A stretch of DNA of 64,000 nt from JAWXTK01 sp044433645 (GTDB taxonomy: Bacteria; Bacteroidota; Bacteroidia; Bacteroidales; Rikenellaceae). Shown in pieces: positions 33,416 through 42,810 of this stretch. The stretch lies in NCBI GenBank assembly GCA_044433645.1, contig JAWXTK010000009.1, positions 1 to 64,000 of the forward strand, read 5' to 3'. The position numbers and the translations under genes were made by a program. The stretch's first letter is position 1. Each line of letters opens with the position of its first letter. The notes beneath the pieces are model-generated. The model was not told where the DNA came from. It worked only from the letters and a program-made list of their open reading frames with translations, and made no database searches.

Positions 33416-35812
33416 TTATTTCTTTTTTGCCTTAGTTGCCTTAGCTTTTGTCGTCTTGGCTTTAGTCTCTTTGGCTGCTGGCTTAGCTTTCGCTTTTGAG
33501 ACTTTCGCTGGCGCAGCTGCTATGATTTCTTTACATTGCTCCAAGCTCAAACTCTCGGGCTCTGTGCCTTTGGGTATGCGATAATTTGCTCCCTGGTAGG
33601 CTATATAAGGGCCGTAGCGTCCGTTTAACACCTGAAGTTCTGGTTCTTCTTCAAAAGTTTTAATCGGAGTTTGCATTATTATATCTTTCTTCTTTTTTTC
33701 TTCGATTAACTCCACTGCTCTTTCCAAGGTGATAGAGTAGGGGTCGTCGGTTTTAGGGATAGATGTAAACTTGCCGTCGTGGCGAGCATAAGGGCCAAAA
33801 CGTCCTATGCCTATAACCACATCTTTCTCTTGGTAAGCACCTAAATTCCTAGGCATAGAGAATAGTTCAAGTGCTTGTTCAAGTGTGATAGAGGCGATAA
33901 GTTGGCCTTTTTTCATGCCAGCATACACTGGTTTATCATCTTCTGGTTCGGCATCTGTGCCCCCGATTTGAACCATAGGACCGTAGCGACCTATTCTAGC
34001 TGCTACTTGTTTGCCTGTTTTAGGGTCAACACCTAATATTCTTAGCTGGTTTGTAGATGCGTGAACAGTCTCCAATGCGCTATTTACTTGCTCGTGGAAA
34101 CCTTTATAAAAACCACCTAACATCTCAATCCATTGTTTTTTGCCCTCGGCAATTTCGTCAAATTCTTTCTCAGCATCTGCCGTGAAATTATAATCCATTA
34201 TGGTTTTGAAGCGTGTTTCTAGGTAGTCGTTTACGACCATACCTATATCTGTTGGCGAAAGTTTACCTTTCTCCTTACCTGTTGTTTCGCTTAGAGTTTT
34301 CTTAGTAATCTTGCCTTTTTCAAGGGTGATTTGTGTGTATTCGCGTTTTACACCTTCTTTGTTTTGTTTGATAACATAGCCACGATTAATAATAGTTGTT
34401 ATCGTAGGTGCGTAAGTTGACGGGCGACCTATACCAAGTTCCTCAAGACGCTTAACAAGCGATGATTCGCTATATCTAGCAGGCGATTGAGTGAATCTTT
34501 GCATAGAAGTGATATTGTTAAAGAGCACATTATCACCAACTTTCATAGAGGGTAAAATCCCCTCTTGGCTTTGCTCTATATCTTCTTCAATAGGAGCAAT
34601 GTCTAGGATAAGGAAACCGTCAAAAAGTATAACTTCACCCGATGCGTTAAATGTATGAGGTGAGTTAGATATGCTGATAGTAGCCGATGTTTTCTCGATT
34701 TGAGCTGGCGCCATTTGAGATGCTATTGTGCGTTTCCATATCAAATCATATAATTTTTGCTCGCTAGGAGTTCCTTTGATTTTTTGTTGAGCCAGGTAAG
34801 ATGGTCTTATGGCCTCGTGGGCTTCTTGTGCTCCTTTACTCTTAGTTTTAAAGTTGCGAGGTTCTGAATACTGTTCACCAAATTCTGCTATAATAGTTTC
34901 TTTGGCTGCTTGTATAGCCTGAGCTGAAAGGTTCACAGAGTCGGTACGCATATAAGTGATAAAACCATTCTCATAAAGAGTTTGAGCTACGGACATTGTT
35001 TGCGACACGGACATACCTAATTTCTTGCCAGCCTCTTGTTGCAAAGTTGAGGTTGTGAATGGTGCAGCTGGAGAGCGACGCATAGGTTTTTTCTCGTGTT
35101 TAGAGACTGTGAAACTTGCCTCTTGGCATGCTTCAAGGAAACTTTGAGCCTCGGCTTCGGTGTCAAAACGTTTGTTAAGTTCGGCCTTGAAAACTATTTG
35201 TTTTTTATCGCCGTCTATATACATTTGAGCAACTACCCTAAAGTATTCTTTGCTCGTAAAATCTATGATTTCTCTTTCTCTTTCGACCAAAAGTCTCACT
35301 GTTACACTCTGCACGCGACCTGCCGAAAGTGATGGTTTAACCTTCTTCCAAAGTACGGGCGAGAGTTCAAAACCCACCAAACGGTCAAGTATCCTACGTG
35401 CTTGCTGAGCATTAACTAAGTCCATATTAACTCTGCGAGGAGCTTCTATCGCCTTAATAATAGCATCTTTTGTAATCTCGTGAAACACAATACGTTTAGT
35501 GTTTTCAACAGGCAGATTAAGCACCTCGGTTAAGTGCCATGCTATAGCCTCTCCCTCACGGTCCTCATCGGATGCTAGCCATACTGTCTTAGCTTTTTTT
35601 GCTAGTGAGGTTAGTTCTGTGATTATTTTTTTCTTGTCCGAAGATACTTCGTAACTGGGGTTAAAACCATTGTCTATATCTATGCCTAGACCTTTTTTTG
35701 CTAGGTCTCTAATGTGACCGTAACTTGATTTTACGATATAATCGTCACCTAGAAATTTTTCTATGGTTTTTGCTTTAGCAGGTGACTCGACAATTACTAA
35801 ATTTTCTTGCAT
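33416..35812 (-). CDS. topA: DNA topoisomerase I
   Basis: A 798-residue type IA topoisomerase relaxing negative supercoils. The TOPRIM domain is at the N-terminus (VIVESPAKAKTIEKFLG, SDEDREGEAIAWHL). The active-site Tyr is in GFITYMRTDSVNLS (about residue 290). The C-terminal part has repeated GRYGP/GRFGP segments (GRYGPMVQIG, GRFGPYARH, GRYGPYIAYQG), the Bacteroidota-type repeats that replace zinc fingers, then a Lys/Ala-rich tail (about 35 residues) that probably binds DNA. Confidence 0.97.
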   Translation of the reverse strand: MQENLVIVESPAKAKTIEKFLGDDYIVKSSYGHIRDLAKKGLGIDIDNGFNPSYEVSSDKKKIITELTSLAKKAKTVWLASDEDREGEAIAWHLTEVLNLPVENTKRIVFHEITKDAIIKAIEAPRRVNMDLVNAQQARRILDRLVGFELSPVLWKKVKPSLSAGRVQSVTVRLLVEREREIIDFTSKEYFRVVAQMYIDGDKKQIVFKAELNKRFDTEAEAQSFLEACQEASFTVSKHEKKPMRRSPAAPFTTSTLQQEAGKKLGMSVSQTMSVAQTLYENGFITYMRTDSVNLSAQAIQAAKETIIAEFGEQYSEPRNFKTKSKGAQEAHEAIRPSYLAQQKIKGTPSEQKLYDLIWKRTIASQMAPAQIEKTSATISISNSPHTFNASGEVILFDGFLILDIAPIEEDIEQSQEGILPSMKVGDNVLFNNITSMQRFTQSPARYSESSLVKRLEELGIGRPSTYAPTITTIINRGYVIKQNKEGVKREYTQITLEKGKITKKTLSETTGKEKGKLSPTDIGMVVNDYLETRFKTIMDYNFTADAEKEFDEIAEGKKQWIEMLGGFYKGFHEQVNSALETVHASTNQLRILGVDPKTGKQVAARIGRYGPMVQIGGTDAEPEDDKPVYAGMKKGQLIASITLEQALELFSMPRNLGAYQEKDVVIGIGRFGPYARHDGKFTSIPKTDDPYSITLERAVELIEEKKKKDIIMQTPIKTFEEEPELQVLNGRYGPYIAYQGANYRIPKGTEPESLSLEQCKEIIAAAPAKVSKAKAKPAAKETKAKTTKAKATKAKKK

Positions 35813-35877
35813 AAATGTTTTATTGTATATAAAACAAGAAAAACTTAATTGTCTAAGTTTTTCTCATTTTTTTCTAA

Positions 35878-37371
35878 TTAGGGTACTAGGGTATATTTTA
35901 CTTCTATTTCTATATTCGCTGGCGTGAGGTCTATTGTCACTTGTTTTAGAGTAAAGGCTAATGAAATATCTGGTGCTAGGAATATGTTTCTTGGTGTTGC
36001 ATCGTAGGTGACTAATCGCTGGATGTAGTTTGAAATATCCATTTGATATTTACCTGTCGATGTGTTTAGATATCCGTCATAGTTAATTGTGTAACCCGAC
36101 TGCTCGCTTAGATATAGATAATCTGGCGCAGGCACAGCCTCTTGGTAATCATAATACATACCCAATCTAACAGGATAGTTAAACGTAGTTTTGTAGTCTG
36201 TTGTAATAGGGAATTTGATTTTAGCATCGTTAAATACTATGCTACCATATTCTATTCCGTCTTGAGTTTTCAGTTCGTTTAGTTTTTCAACAAATTCATC
36301 ACTAAAATGAAGTATAGAACATACACCTCCAGGCAAAGTGTGAATATAACCCGTGGTTACAGTGGTGGTGGTTGGCCTCTCAAGACCTAATAAATCATCA
36401 TAGTCGAAATCATCGCCATATTGGTCGTAATTGCTAGTCGAGAAAACATAAGTGTAAATAGGGATGTTTGAATCATCATAGGTGCGCGAAACTAAAGTCA
36501 AAGAGAATGCTTCATAAGAATCGCTATCATCTAAGTAAAAATACAAATCTTGAGCATCACCATCGCTATCTGTAGCATCAAGGCGCAAACTCATATCAGC
36601 ATAAGAAGAAGATATAAGTAGGCTAGGAGGATCGTTAGCCGCATTCTTAGCATTTGCAGGAGCCTCAGAGGTGATATAAAAACCATTAACATAATCAAAG
36701 AAGTCAGATTCGTAGTCTATGTATCCACCGTCAAGTGTAAGAAGCAAGTCCATAAATTCTTTGTAGTCATCATAATACAGCGAATCCTCACTCTCGTATG
36801 CTTGTAAAGGCACATACCAGTTAATTGTGCTAGTTACATCAAAGAAGGCTAAGGGAGTATCAAGGCTTTCAACTAGACCATTTTCGCCATCCGTTCCATT
36901 TACTATGTCAAAGTTTGAATAATAAGTTGAGTCAGAATCTATAACGTTAGTTGCTAAGTACACATAAAAACGTTGGGTTTTAGTCTCATCGCCAGTTTCC
37001 ACGAGTTTATTAGAGAACGGAAGGTAAATCCATAGACTATCGCCTGTCCAACCATCGTAGTCTGCCTCATCGTCATCGTCAAATAAATAAGCTGGCGAAA
37101 ACTGAGTGTAAAATGAGGCTGTCGTAGTACCAAGTGTGATATCTGAGTATTGACCTAAAAACGCTGTTCCAAGACAAGTTGCAGGGAAAGCTTCTGTTCT
37201 ACCGTGATATGAAGTTATTCCGTCGGCACCAGTTAAAGACGCTGAGTTAAGGTCTGTTAATTGGTCGCTAGGAATAAAACCAAGACCAAAGTCATTATCA
37301 ACTTCGGTGCAAGAATTAAGGGAAAAAACTGCAAAAATAATTAGTGATAAAGCTCTACAAAACTTGTTCAT
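35878..37371 (-). CDS. DUF4270 family lipoprotein
   Basis: A 497-residue lipoprotein with a clear lipobox (AVFSLNSCTEVDND, Cys near residue 21). The mature protein is rich in Asp, Tyr, Ser and Thr and predicted beta-strand-rich, with the N-terminal DFGLGFIPSDQL segment typical of DUF4270. It is probably exported to the cell surface; function unknown. A start 4 codons upstream would overlap the GT5 gene, so MNKFCRAL at 37371 is preferred, 1 bp after the GT5 stop. I recall the GT5-DUF4270 pairing from Bacteroides, so it is a conserved unit. Confidence 0.85.
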   Translation of the reverse strand: MNKFCRALSLIIFAVFSLNSCTEVDNDFGLGFIPSDQLTDLNSASLTGADGITSYHGRTEAFPATCLGTAFLGQYSDITLGTTTASFYTQFSPAYLFDDDDEADYDGWTGDSLWIYLPFSNKLVETGDETKTQRFYVYLATNVIDSDSTYYSNFDIVNGTDGENGLVESLDTPLAFFDVTSTINWYVPLQAYESEDSLYYDDYKEFMDLLLTLDGGYIDYESDFFDYVNGFYITSEAPANAKNAANDPPSLLISSSYADMSLRLDATDSDGDAQDLYFYLDDSDSYEAFSLTLVSRTYDDSNIPIYTYVFSTSNYDQYGDDFDYDDLLGLERPTTTTVTTGYIHTLPGGVCSILHFSDEFVEKLNELKTQDGIEYGSIVFNDAKIKFPITTDYKTTFNYPVRLGMYYDYQEAVPAPDYLYLSEQSGYTINYDGYLNTSTGKYQMDISNYIQRLVTYDATPRNIFLAPDISLAFTLKQVTIDLTPANIEIEVKYTLVP

Positions 37372-37372
37372 A

Positions 37373-38179
37373 CTACAACGCATTATAAAAAGATTGATAT
37401 TTTTCTAAATAGTCTGTGGTAGATTTGTCTTGATATTCCAAAATAGGCTTGCCACTTTTTTCTGCAAATTCTCTAAGCTGTGAATCGAGATTCTCGTCCT
37501 CAATAACGATTGCATCTACGTACTCCATAACGAACTTAATTAGGTTTTGGTATGTAGGCCTATCTAAAAGATTGATATTATCTGATTCTGCACCTTCGCT
37601 TTGGATTTTGGCTTTAAAGTTTTCGTTTAGTTCACCTTTAAAGGTGTCGTTATATAGCGAAAGCACTATTTTAACATCTTTAAACAAAGGATTGTCTGCG
37701 TAATTATTACGCAAACAAATAGGAACTATAGAGCTGAACCAACCGTGGCAATGCACAATATCTGGTTGCCATCTAAGTTTTTTGACTGTTTCTATCACTC
37801 CACGTGCAAAGAAAATTGCTCTCTCGTCGTTATCCTCAAAATATTCGTCGTTTTCGTCTGTTAGCACAAACTTGCGTTTGAAATAATCGTCGTTGTCTAT
37901 GAAATAAATTTGGACTCTAGCCGAAGGGATAGATGCCACCTTAATTATTAGTTGGTGGTCGTTATCGTCAATGATAAGATTCATGCCCGAAAGGCGTATT
38001 ACCTCGTGAAGTTGGTTTCTTCTCTCGTTCACGCTGCCATACCTTGGCATAAAGGTTCTTATATCGTAGCCTCGCTCTTGCATGGCTTGCAATAGCGTGC
38101 GACACAACAGCGATGTTGGATTCTCTGGCAAATATGGGGCTATTTGCTCGCAGACGTATAGGATTTTACTGTTACTCAT
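37373..38179 (-). CDS. Glycogen/starch synthase GT5 N-terminal domain protein
   Basis: A 268-residue protein matching only the N-terminal catalytic half of GT5 glycogen synthases: KILYVCEQIAPYLPENPTS, RTFMPRYGSVNERRNQLHEV and PDIVHCHGWFSSIVPICLR. The C-terminal ADP-glucose-binding Rossmann half is absent, so it is unlikely to be a complete synthase. This short form precedes DUF4270 in many Bacteroidota. Role unknown; it may be a binding or regulatory protein. Confidence 0.85.
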   Translation of the reverse strand: MSNSKILYVCEQIAPYLPENPTSLLCRTLLQAMQERGYDIRTFMPRYGSVNERRNQLHEVIRLSGMNLIIDDNDHQLIIKVASIPSARVQIYFIDNDDYFKRKFVLTDENDEYFEDNDERAIFFARGVIETVKKLRWQPDIVHCHGWFSSIVPICLRNNYADNPLFKDVKIVLSLYNDTFKGELNENFKAKIQSEGAESDNINLLDRPTYQNLIKFVMEYVDAIVIEDENLDSQLREFAEKSGKPILEYQDKSTTDYLEKYQSFYNAL

Positions 38180-38250
38180 CTAGGTTTTTTATTATTAGCC
38201 CTGCAAAAGTGCAAAGTTAGCTATTTATTACTTAATTCTTATAAATTTCA

Positions 38251-39300
38251 TTACAATATTAACATTGCATCGCCGTAAGTTCCAAAACGGTAGCCTTCTT
38301 CCTGTGCAATTTTATACGCGTTCATGATTGTATTGTAACCTCCAAAGGCTGCCACCATCATCAGTTGAGTGGAGTAGGGTAAATGGAAGTTGGTTATCAT
38401 TGAATCTGCCACCGAAAACTCGTAAGGTGTGAAGATAAATTTATTGGTCCAACCTGTGTAAGGTTTTAGTTGCCCGGCTGTTGAAACTGAGCTTTCGATA
38501 GAGCGCATAACAGTTGTTCCCACAGCACAGATTTTGTGTCCTTGTTTTTTTGCTGAGTTTACTTCCTCTGATGCTTTTGGCGAAATCACTATTTGCTCAG
38601 AGTCCATTTTGTGTTTGGTCAAATCCTCAACATTCACGGTTCTAAAGTTGCCCAAACCTACGTGCAAGGTGATTTCTGTGGTGTTAATACCCTTGATTTC
38701 CATTCTTTTGAATAGGTGTTTACTAAAGTGTAGGCCTGCTGTTGGAGCTGCTACTGCGCCTTCTTCGCTAGCGAAAATTGTTTGGTAGCGCTCATCGTCG
38801 ATAGGCTCAACGGTTTTGCGTATCCATTTTGGAAGTGGAGTTTCGCCCATTTTGTAAAGCACCTCACGGAACTCTTCTTGGTCGCCGTCAAACAAAAATC
38901 TAAGTGTTCTACCACGTGAAGTTGTGTTGTCGATAACCTCAGCAACTAATAAATCATCGTCGCCAAAATAAAGTTTATTGCCTATACGTATTTTACGTGC
39001 AGGGTCTACCAAAACATCCCACAATCTAAGTTCGTGGTTTAACTCGCGAAGCAAGAAAATTTCTATCTCTGCGCCAGTTTTTTCTTTGTTGCCATATAGT
39101 CTTGCAGGGAAAACTTTAGTATTATTTAGTATAAATACGTCGTTTTCGTCGAAATAATCTATAACATCCTTGAAAGTTTTGTGTTCGATTTCACCTGTTT
39201 CACGGTGCACCACCATTAAACGTGACTCATCGCGCACGTCTGTTGGATATTTTGCCAACATTTCAGGAGTGAAGTTGTAGTTGTACTGAGATAATTTCAT
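38251..39300 (-). CDS. queA: S-adenosylmethionine:tRNA ribosyltransferase-isomerase
   Basis: A 349-residue enzyme transferring ribosyl from SAM to preQ1 in tRNA to give epoxyqueuosine. Family blocks are visible: YPTDVRDESRLMVVHRETGE, FILNNTKVFPARL, GAVAAPTAGLHFS, TLHVGLGNFRTV and GTTVMRSIES. Length is normal. It is 47 bp downstream of truB on the same strand; both modify tRNA, suggesting one transcription unit. Confidence 0.97.
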   Translation of the reverse strand: MKLSQYNYNFTPEMLAKYPTDVRDESRLMVVHRETGEIEHKTFKDVIDYFDENDVFILNNTKVFPARLYGNKEKTGAEIEIFLLRELNHELRLWDVLVDPARKIRIGNKLYFGDDDLLVAEVIDNTTSRGRTLRFLFDGDQEEFREVLYKMGETPLPKWIRKTVEPIDDERYQTIFASEEGAVAAPTAGLHFSKHLFKRMEIKGINTTEITLHVGLGNFRTVNVEDLTKHKMDSEQIVISPKASEEVNSAKKQGHKICAVGTTVMRSIESSVSTAGQLKPYTGWTNKFIFTPYEFSVADSMITNFHLPYSTQLMMVAAFGGYNTIMNAYKIAQEEGYRFGTYGDAMLIL

Positions 39301-39347
39301 ATATATGTTTTATGCTTTTTTTCAAATAAAAGAACATTGATTATACG

Positions 39348-40070
39348 TTACAAAATTGATTTTGTTTCGTTTAGCTCTAGAATTTTTATAATTTCTTCCA
39401 TTTGCATACCTTCTTCTGCTCTAAAATCACCACTTTGTGTACGCCTAAGCGAGCCTAAGTGAGCCCCAGAGTTAAGTAAATCGCCCAATTCTTTGGCAAT
39501 GGAGCGTATGTAAGTGCCTTTTGAGCAAGAAATTTTAAGCGTGACTTTAGGCAAGGCGAAATCTAGTATTTCCATAGAGTAAACGGTTATCAGGGCCTCG
39601 CGCACTTTCACTTCTTTGCCCTCGCGAGCTAGCTCATAAGCTCTTTTGCCTTCTAGTCTTTTGGCTGAATATATGGGTGGAGTCTGCAATCTCTCGCCTG
39701 TAAGTTTTTCTAGGGCTTGCTCTAAGGCCTCGCGCGTGATATGCTCGTAGGGGAAGGTTTCATCTACTTCGTGCTCTAAATCAAAGCTGGGAGTTGTGCC
39801 CCCAAAAACTATTTCTGTGATATATTCTTTGCTTTGCGCTTGCAATTTCTCTACTGTTTTCGTAGCTTTGCCTATGCAAATTAGAAGTACTCCTGTGGCT
39901 AATGGGTCTAGTGTGCCTGCGTGACCGATTTTGATTTTTTTATGACCCAGGCGTTGAAGTAAAAACTTGATTTTACGAACTACATCAGTTGATGTCCATT
40001 TATAGGGTTTGTCTACATTGATAACGTAGCCCTCGGGGAAGTTAATATCTTGTGATAGTTTCTGATTCAT
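39348..40070 (-). CDS. truB: tRNA pseudouridine(55) synthase
   Basis: A 240-residue enzyme isomerising U55 in the tRNA T loop. The catalytic Asp is in HAGTLDPLATGVLLICIGKATK (about residue 54). Other blocks are DKPYKWTSTDVVRKIK at the N-terminus, TPPIYSAKRLEGKRAYELAR, and CSKGTYIRSIAKELG. It is shorter than E. coli TruB and lacks the C-terminal PUA extension, as is usual in Bacteroidota. Confidence 0.96.
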   Translation of the reverse strand: MNQKLSQDINFPEGYVINVDKPYKWTSTDVVRKIKFLLQRLGHKKIKIGHAGTLDPLATGVLLICIGKATKTVEKLQAQSKEYITEIVFGGTTPSFDLEHEVDETFPYEHITREALEQALEKLTGERLQTPPIYSAKRLEGKRAYELAREGKEVKVREALITVYSMEILDFALPKVTLKISCSKGTYIRSIAKELGDLLNSGAHLGSLRRTQSGDFRAEEGMQMEEIIKILELNETKSIL

Positions 40071-40097
40071 GGTTAAGTTTTAGGACTTTAAGCAGGG

Positions 40098-40105
40098 CAA
40101 AGGTA
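40098..40105 (-). promoter_or_regulatory. truB-queA -7 promoter element
   Basis: TACCTTTG on the minus strand (40105-40098), 27 nt before the truB ATG. An ATTGG stretch about 20 bp upstream is a weak -33 match. Confidence 0.55.
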
Positions 40106-40143
40106 CGCTTTTTTTTGCAATAGACCAATAATTAAAAATTTAT

Positions 40144-41442
40144 ATGAGTTTTATTAAAAAGAACATAATTATTTTATCAGCTTTAGTAGTGTGCTTGGCA
40201 GTTGCAGTGGCGTCGATGTTTTTAACAGGTGAGAGTCAGGAAAGTGCAGATGATGTTGTAGAGGTGCTAGAACCAGAGCAACTATTATATGATATTAATA
40301 TCAAAGGATATAATTTAACCTCATCAACAGTTCGCTCGGGCGAGTCGCTTTCAACCATACTAGCCCCCTTGGGTGTGAGTGCTGTGATGATAGATAAGAT
40401 AGCGCGCACAGCCGAGGGAGTTTACTCTCTTAAAAATATGCGTGCAGGAAATAATTATACAATATTTTCAACAGCAGATTCACTTTCTAGGGTCGAGCAC
40501 TTTGTCTACGAGCGCACTGCAATAGATTTTTTATCTATTAATATAATAGGTGATTCGGTGAGTGTTAGTTTGGGTGAGAAACCTGTTAGCATACAAAGGC
40601 GCAGGGCCGAGGGTGTGATTTCTTCGTCGCTGTGGAATTGCATGGTGGAGAATGATATTTCGCCTGCGCTGGCTATGGAGATGTCTGATATTTATGCTTG
40701 GAGCATAGACTTTTTTGGTCTTCAAAAAGACGATAGCTTTAAGGTGATATATGATGAGAAGTATATAGATACTGTGAAAGTGGGTTCGGGCACTATCTGG
40801 GGCATGGAGTTCTCGCACTCGGGCAAAACCTATTACGCCATACCTTTCTCTCAGGAGGGTAAGCTCTCTTATTGGGATGAACAGGGAAATTCTTTGCGCA
40901 AGAATTTGCTTAAAGCGCCACTTAAATATTCGCGCATAAGTTCTACTTTTTCTTATTCGCGCCTGCACCCCATACTCAAAATCCGTAGGCCTCACCTTGG
41001 GGTGGATTATGCTGCGCCCATGGGTACGCCCGTAGTTGCTGTGGCTGACGGAGTTGTGACTTTTAGAGCTTATAGTGGGGGAGGTGGCAACACCCTAAAA
41101 ATCAAACATGCTTCGAGCCTTGAGTCTGGCTATCTGCATCTAAAATCCTTTGCTAAGGGCATAACGGTTGGCTCTAGAGTCTCGCAAGGTCAGTTAATAG
41201 GCTATGTAGGTAGTACAGGAATGTCTACGGGACCTCACCTTGACTTTAGGATATGGAAGGGTGGCAAAGCGATAGATCCACTAAAAGTTCCTTCTGAGCC
41301 CGTTGAGCCTATCTCTGAGCAAAACAAAGAAGATTTTGATTTGATAAAAATGAGGATAATGGCAGAATTGGAGGGTAATTTAGCCGATAATATGGTGGTA
41401 AATCAGTTGGATTCCTTGGATATTTATCGCACACATATATAA
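40144..41442 (+). CDS. M23-family peptidase-like envelope protein
   Basis: A 432-residue protein with an N-terminal membrane anchor (IIILSALVVCLAVAVASMFL), an OapA/LysM-like middle part with RSGESLSTILAPLGVS, and a C-terminal LytM/M23 domain (about 290-400). HLGVDYAAPMGTPVVAVADG keeps the HxGxD zinc motif, but the second motif reads GPHLDFRIW, with Asp where HxH is normal. I recall GPHLDFR in other Bacteroidota members, so this may be a variant site rather than a loss. Probably acts on peptidoglycan in the periplasm. First gene of a plus-strand run ending with the PH-like gene. Confidence 0.87.
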   Translation: MSFIKKNIIILSALVVCLAVAVASMFLTGESQESADDVVEVLEPEQLLYDINIKGYNLTSSTVRSGESLSTILAPLGVSAVMIDKIARTAEGVYSLKNMRAGNNYTIFSTADSLSRVEHFVYERTAIDFLSINIIGDSVSVSLGEKPVSIQRRRAEGVISSSLWNCMVENDISPALAMEMSDIYAWSIDFFGLQKDDSFKVIYDEKYIDTVKVGSGTIWGMEFSHSGKTYYAIPFSQEGKLSYWDEQGNSLRKNLLKAPLKYSRISSTFSYSRLHPILKIRRPHLGVDYAAPMGTPVVAVADGVVTFRAYSGGGGNTLKIKHASSLESGYLHLKSFAKGITVGSRVSQGQLIGYVGSTGMSTGPHLDFRIWKGGKAIDPLKVPSEPVEPISEQNKEDFDLIKMRIMAELEGNLADNMVVNQLDSLDIYRTHI

Positions 41443-41447
41443 TATAT

Positions 41448-41882
41448 ATGAAAGATATAGAGCGCATAGAAAAATTTATTGCAAAGCATCATGTGTTAAC
41501 TTTGGCCAGCGTGAGTGTTGATGACAAGGGCATAGCTGAGCCTTATTGCGCTAATATGTTCTATGCTTATATAGCTGATGCTAAGGCTTTTGTGTTTACA
41601 TCAGATGTCGCCACTAGGCATATTAGTGATGTTTTAAACAATGACAAGGTGGCAGGAAGCGTAGTGCTTGAAACCTCGGTTGTGGGTAAAATTCAAGGTT
41701 TGCAGTTTCAGGGTAGAATCTTTAAGGATTCAGAAAACAAGATGAAATCTGCCTACTTAAAAAAGTATCCTTTTGCGGCCGTTGCTACTTTGCAGTTGTG
41801 GGCGTTGGAGCTTAGTTTTATGAAATTTACTGATAATCGTTTGGGTTTTGGTAAAAAATTAATCTGGACAAGAGATGAATAA
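41448..41882 (+). CDS. Pyridoxamine 5'-phosphate oxidase-like flavin-binding protein
   Basis: A 144-residue split-barrel protein of the PNPOx-like superfamily (YhbP-type). The N-terminus EKFIAKHHVLTLASVS and FVFTSDVATRHISDVLNN correspond to flavin-binding barrel strands. The C-terminal LQLWALELSFMKFTDNRLGFGKK is typical of this branch. It may bind FMN or F420-like cofactors; substrate unknown. It is 5 bp after the M23-like gene and overlaps the epimerase gene by 8 bp. Confidence 0.78.
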   Translation: MKDIERIEKFIAKHHVLTLASVSVDDKGIAEPYCANMFYAYIADAKAFVFTSDVATRHISDVLNNDKVAGSVVLETSVVGKIQGLQFQGRIFKDSENKMKSAYLKKYPFAAVATLQLWALELSFMKFTDNRLGFGKKLIWTRDE

Positions 41883-42810
41883 GAGAGCGAGAATAGCTGT
41901 AACGGGGGCGTCAGGATTTTTGGCAGCTTATCTAATTCAGGAGCTGAAAAATAAAGGCTTTGAGAACCTTGTTTTGTTTACGCGCGATAAGAGCAGAGTT
42001 AGCATTAAGGGTTTTGATATTGTAGAAGTTGAGATGACTAATCCTGTGGAGCTGGCCGAGGCTTTAAGGGGTGTTGAGGTGGTGTTTCATACGGCAGCCG
42101 TGGTGTCTTTTTCGGATAAGGATGCAGATAAAATCATAGAAGAAAATGTTGATATTACATCTCATTTAGTGGATGCTGCGCTCAAAGTGGGGGTTAAAAA
42201 AATAATACACACCAGTTCCATAGCAGCCCTAGGGGGTATGCGCGAGGGCAAAATATATATAGACGAGCAAAGTTTGCTCACGGATTTTAAGAACACGTCG
42301 GCCTATGGGCAAAGCAAGTTTTTGTGCGAGAATCTCATCTTAAAAGCTGGTGAGTTGGGCGTAGAGACTGTGATAGTTAACCCGGGAGTAATAGTTGGCA
42401 GAGGAGATAGCTTGCTTGTAAGGCTTAAGAAAGGCATGAGATTTTACACCCAAGGGGTTACCGGTTATGTGACTGTTGAGGATGTGTCTCGTGCCCAGGT
42501 TGCCTTAATGCAAGAGCCTAAGGCTGTGGGCGAGAGATTTGTATTAGTTGGCGAGAATATATCGTTTAAGGATTTGATATTTTTGGGCAGTAAACGACCT
42601 TGGTTTAAGGTGGGGAGAAGGGCGATGAAAGTTCTGGTTTTCTTCTCATCTATGTGGGCAAAAATCAGCTCCAAAGATAGTTTGCTGACTAAAAGTGGGG
42701 CTAGAGCAGCTCAAACAAAGTCGTATTATAATGGTGAAAAAGTTAGAAAATATATAGATTTTAAATACACATCGGTAACAACAGCAATTAAAAAAGCATT
42801 AGATAAATAA
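41875..42810 (+). CDS. NAD-dependent epimerase/dehydratase
   Basis: A 311-residue extended SDR protein. The NAD-binding glycine motif is at the N-terminus (AVTGASGFLAAYLIQEL), HTAAVVSF is near residue 75, and the catalytic YxxxK is in SAYGQSKFLCE (about residue 143). Extended SDRs act on nucleotide sugars, dihydroflavonols or 3-oxo sterol-like substrates. No partner gene narrows this down. It overlaps ispD by 1 bp. Confidence 0.87.
   Translation: MNKRARIAVTGASGFLAAYLIQELKNKGFENLVLFTRDKSRVSIKGFDIVEVEMTNPVELAEALRGVEVVFHTAAVVSFSDKDADKIIEENVDITSHLVDAALKVGVKKIIHTSSIAALGGMREGKIYIDEQSLLTDFKNTSAYGQSKFLCENLILKAGELGVETVIVNPGVIVGRGDSLLVRLKKGMRFYTQGVTGYVTVEDVSRAQVALMQEPKAVGERFVLVGENISFKDLIFLGSKRPWFKVGRRAMKVLVFFSSMWAKISSKDSLLTKSGARAAQTKSYYNGEKVRKYIDFKYTSVTTAIKKALDK

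Noticed and set aside
39190..39220. Second parS-like site (TGTTTCACGGTGC)
   Set aside because: Only the left half matches; the palindrome and CACGTG core are missing, and it is inside queA.
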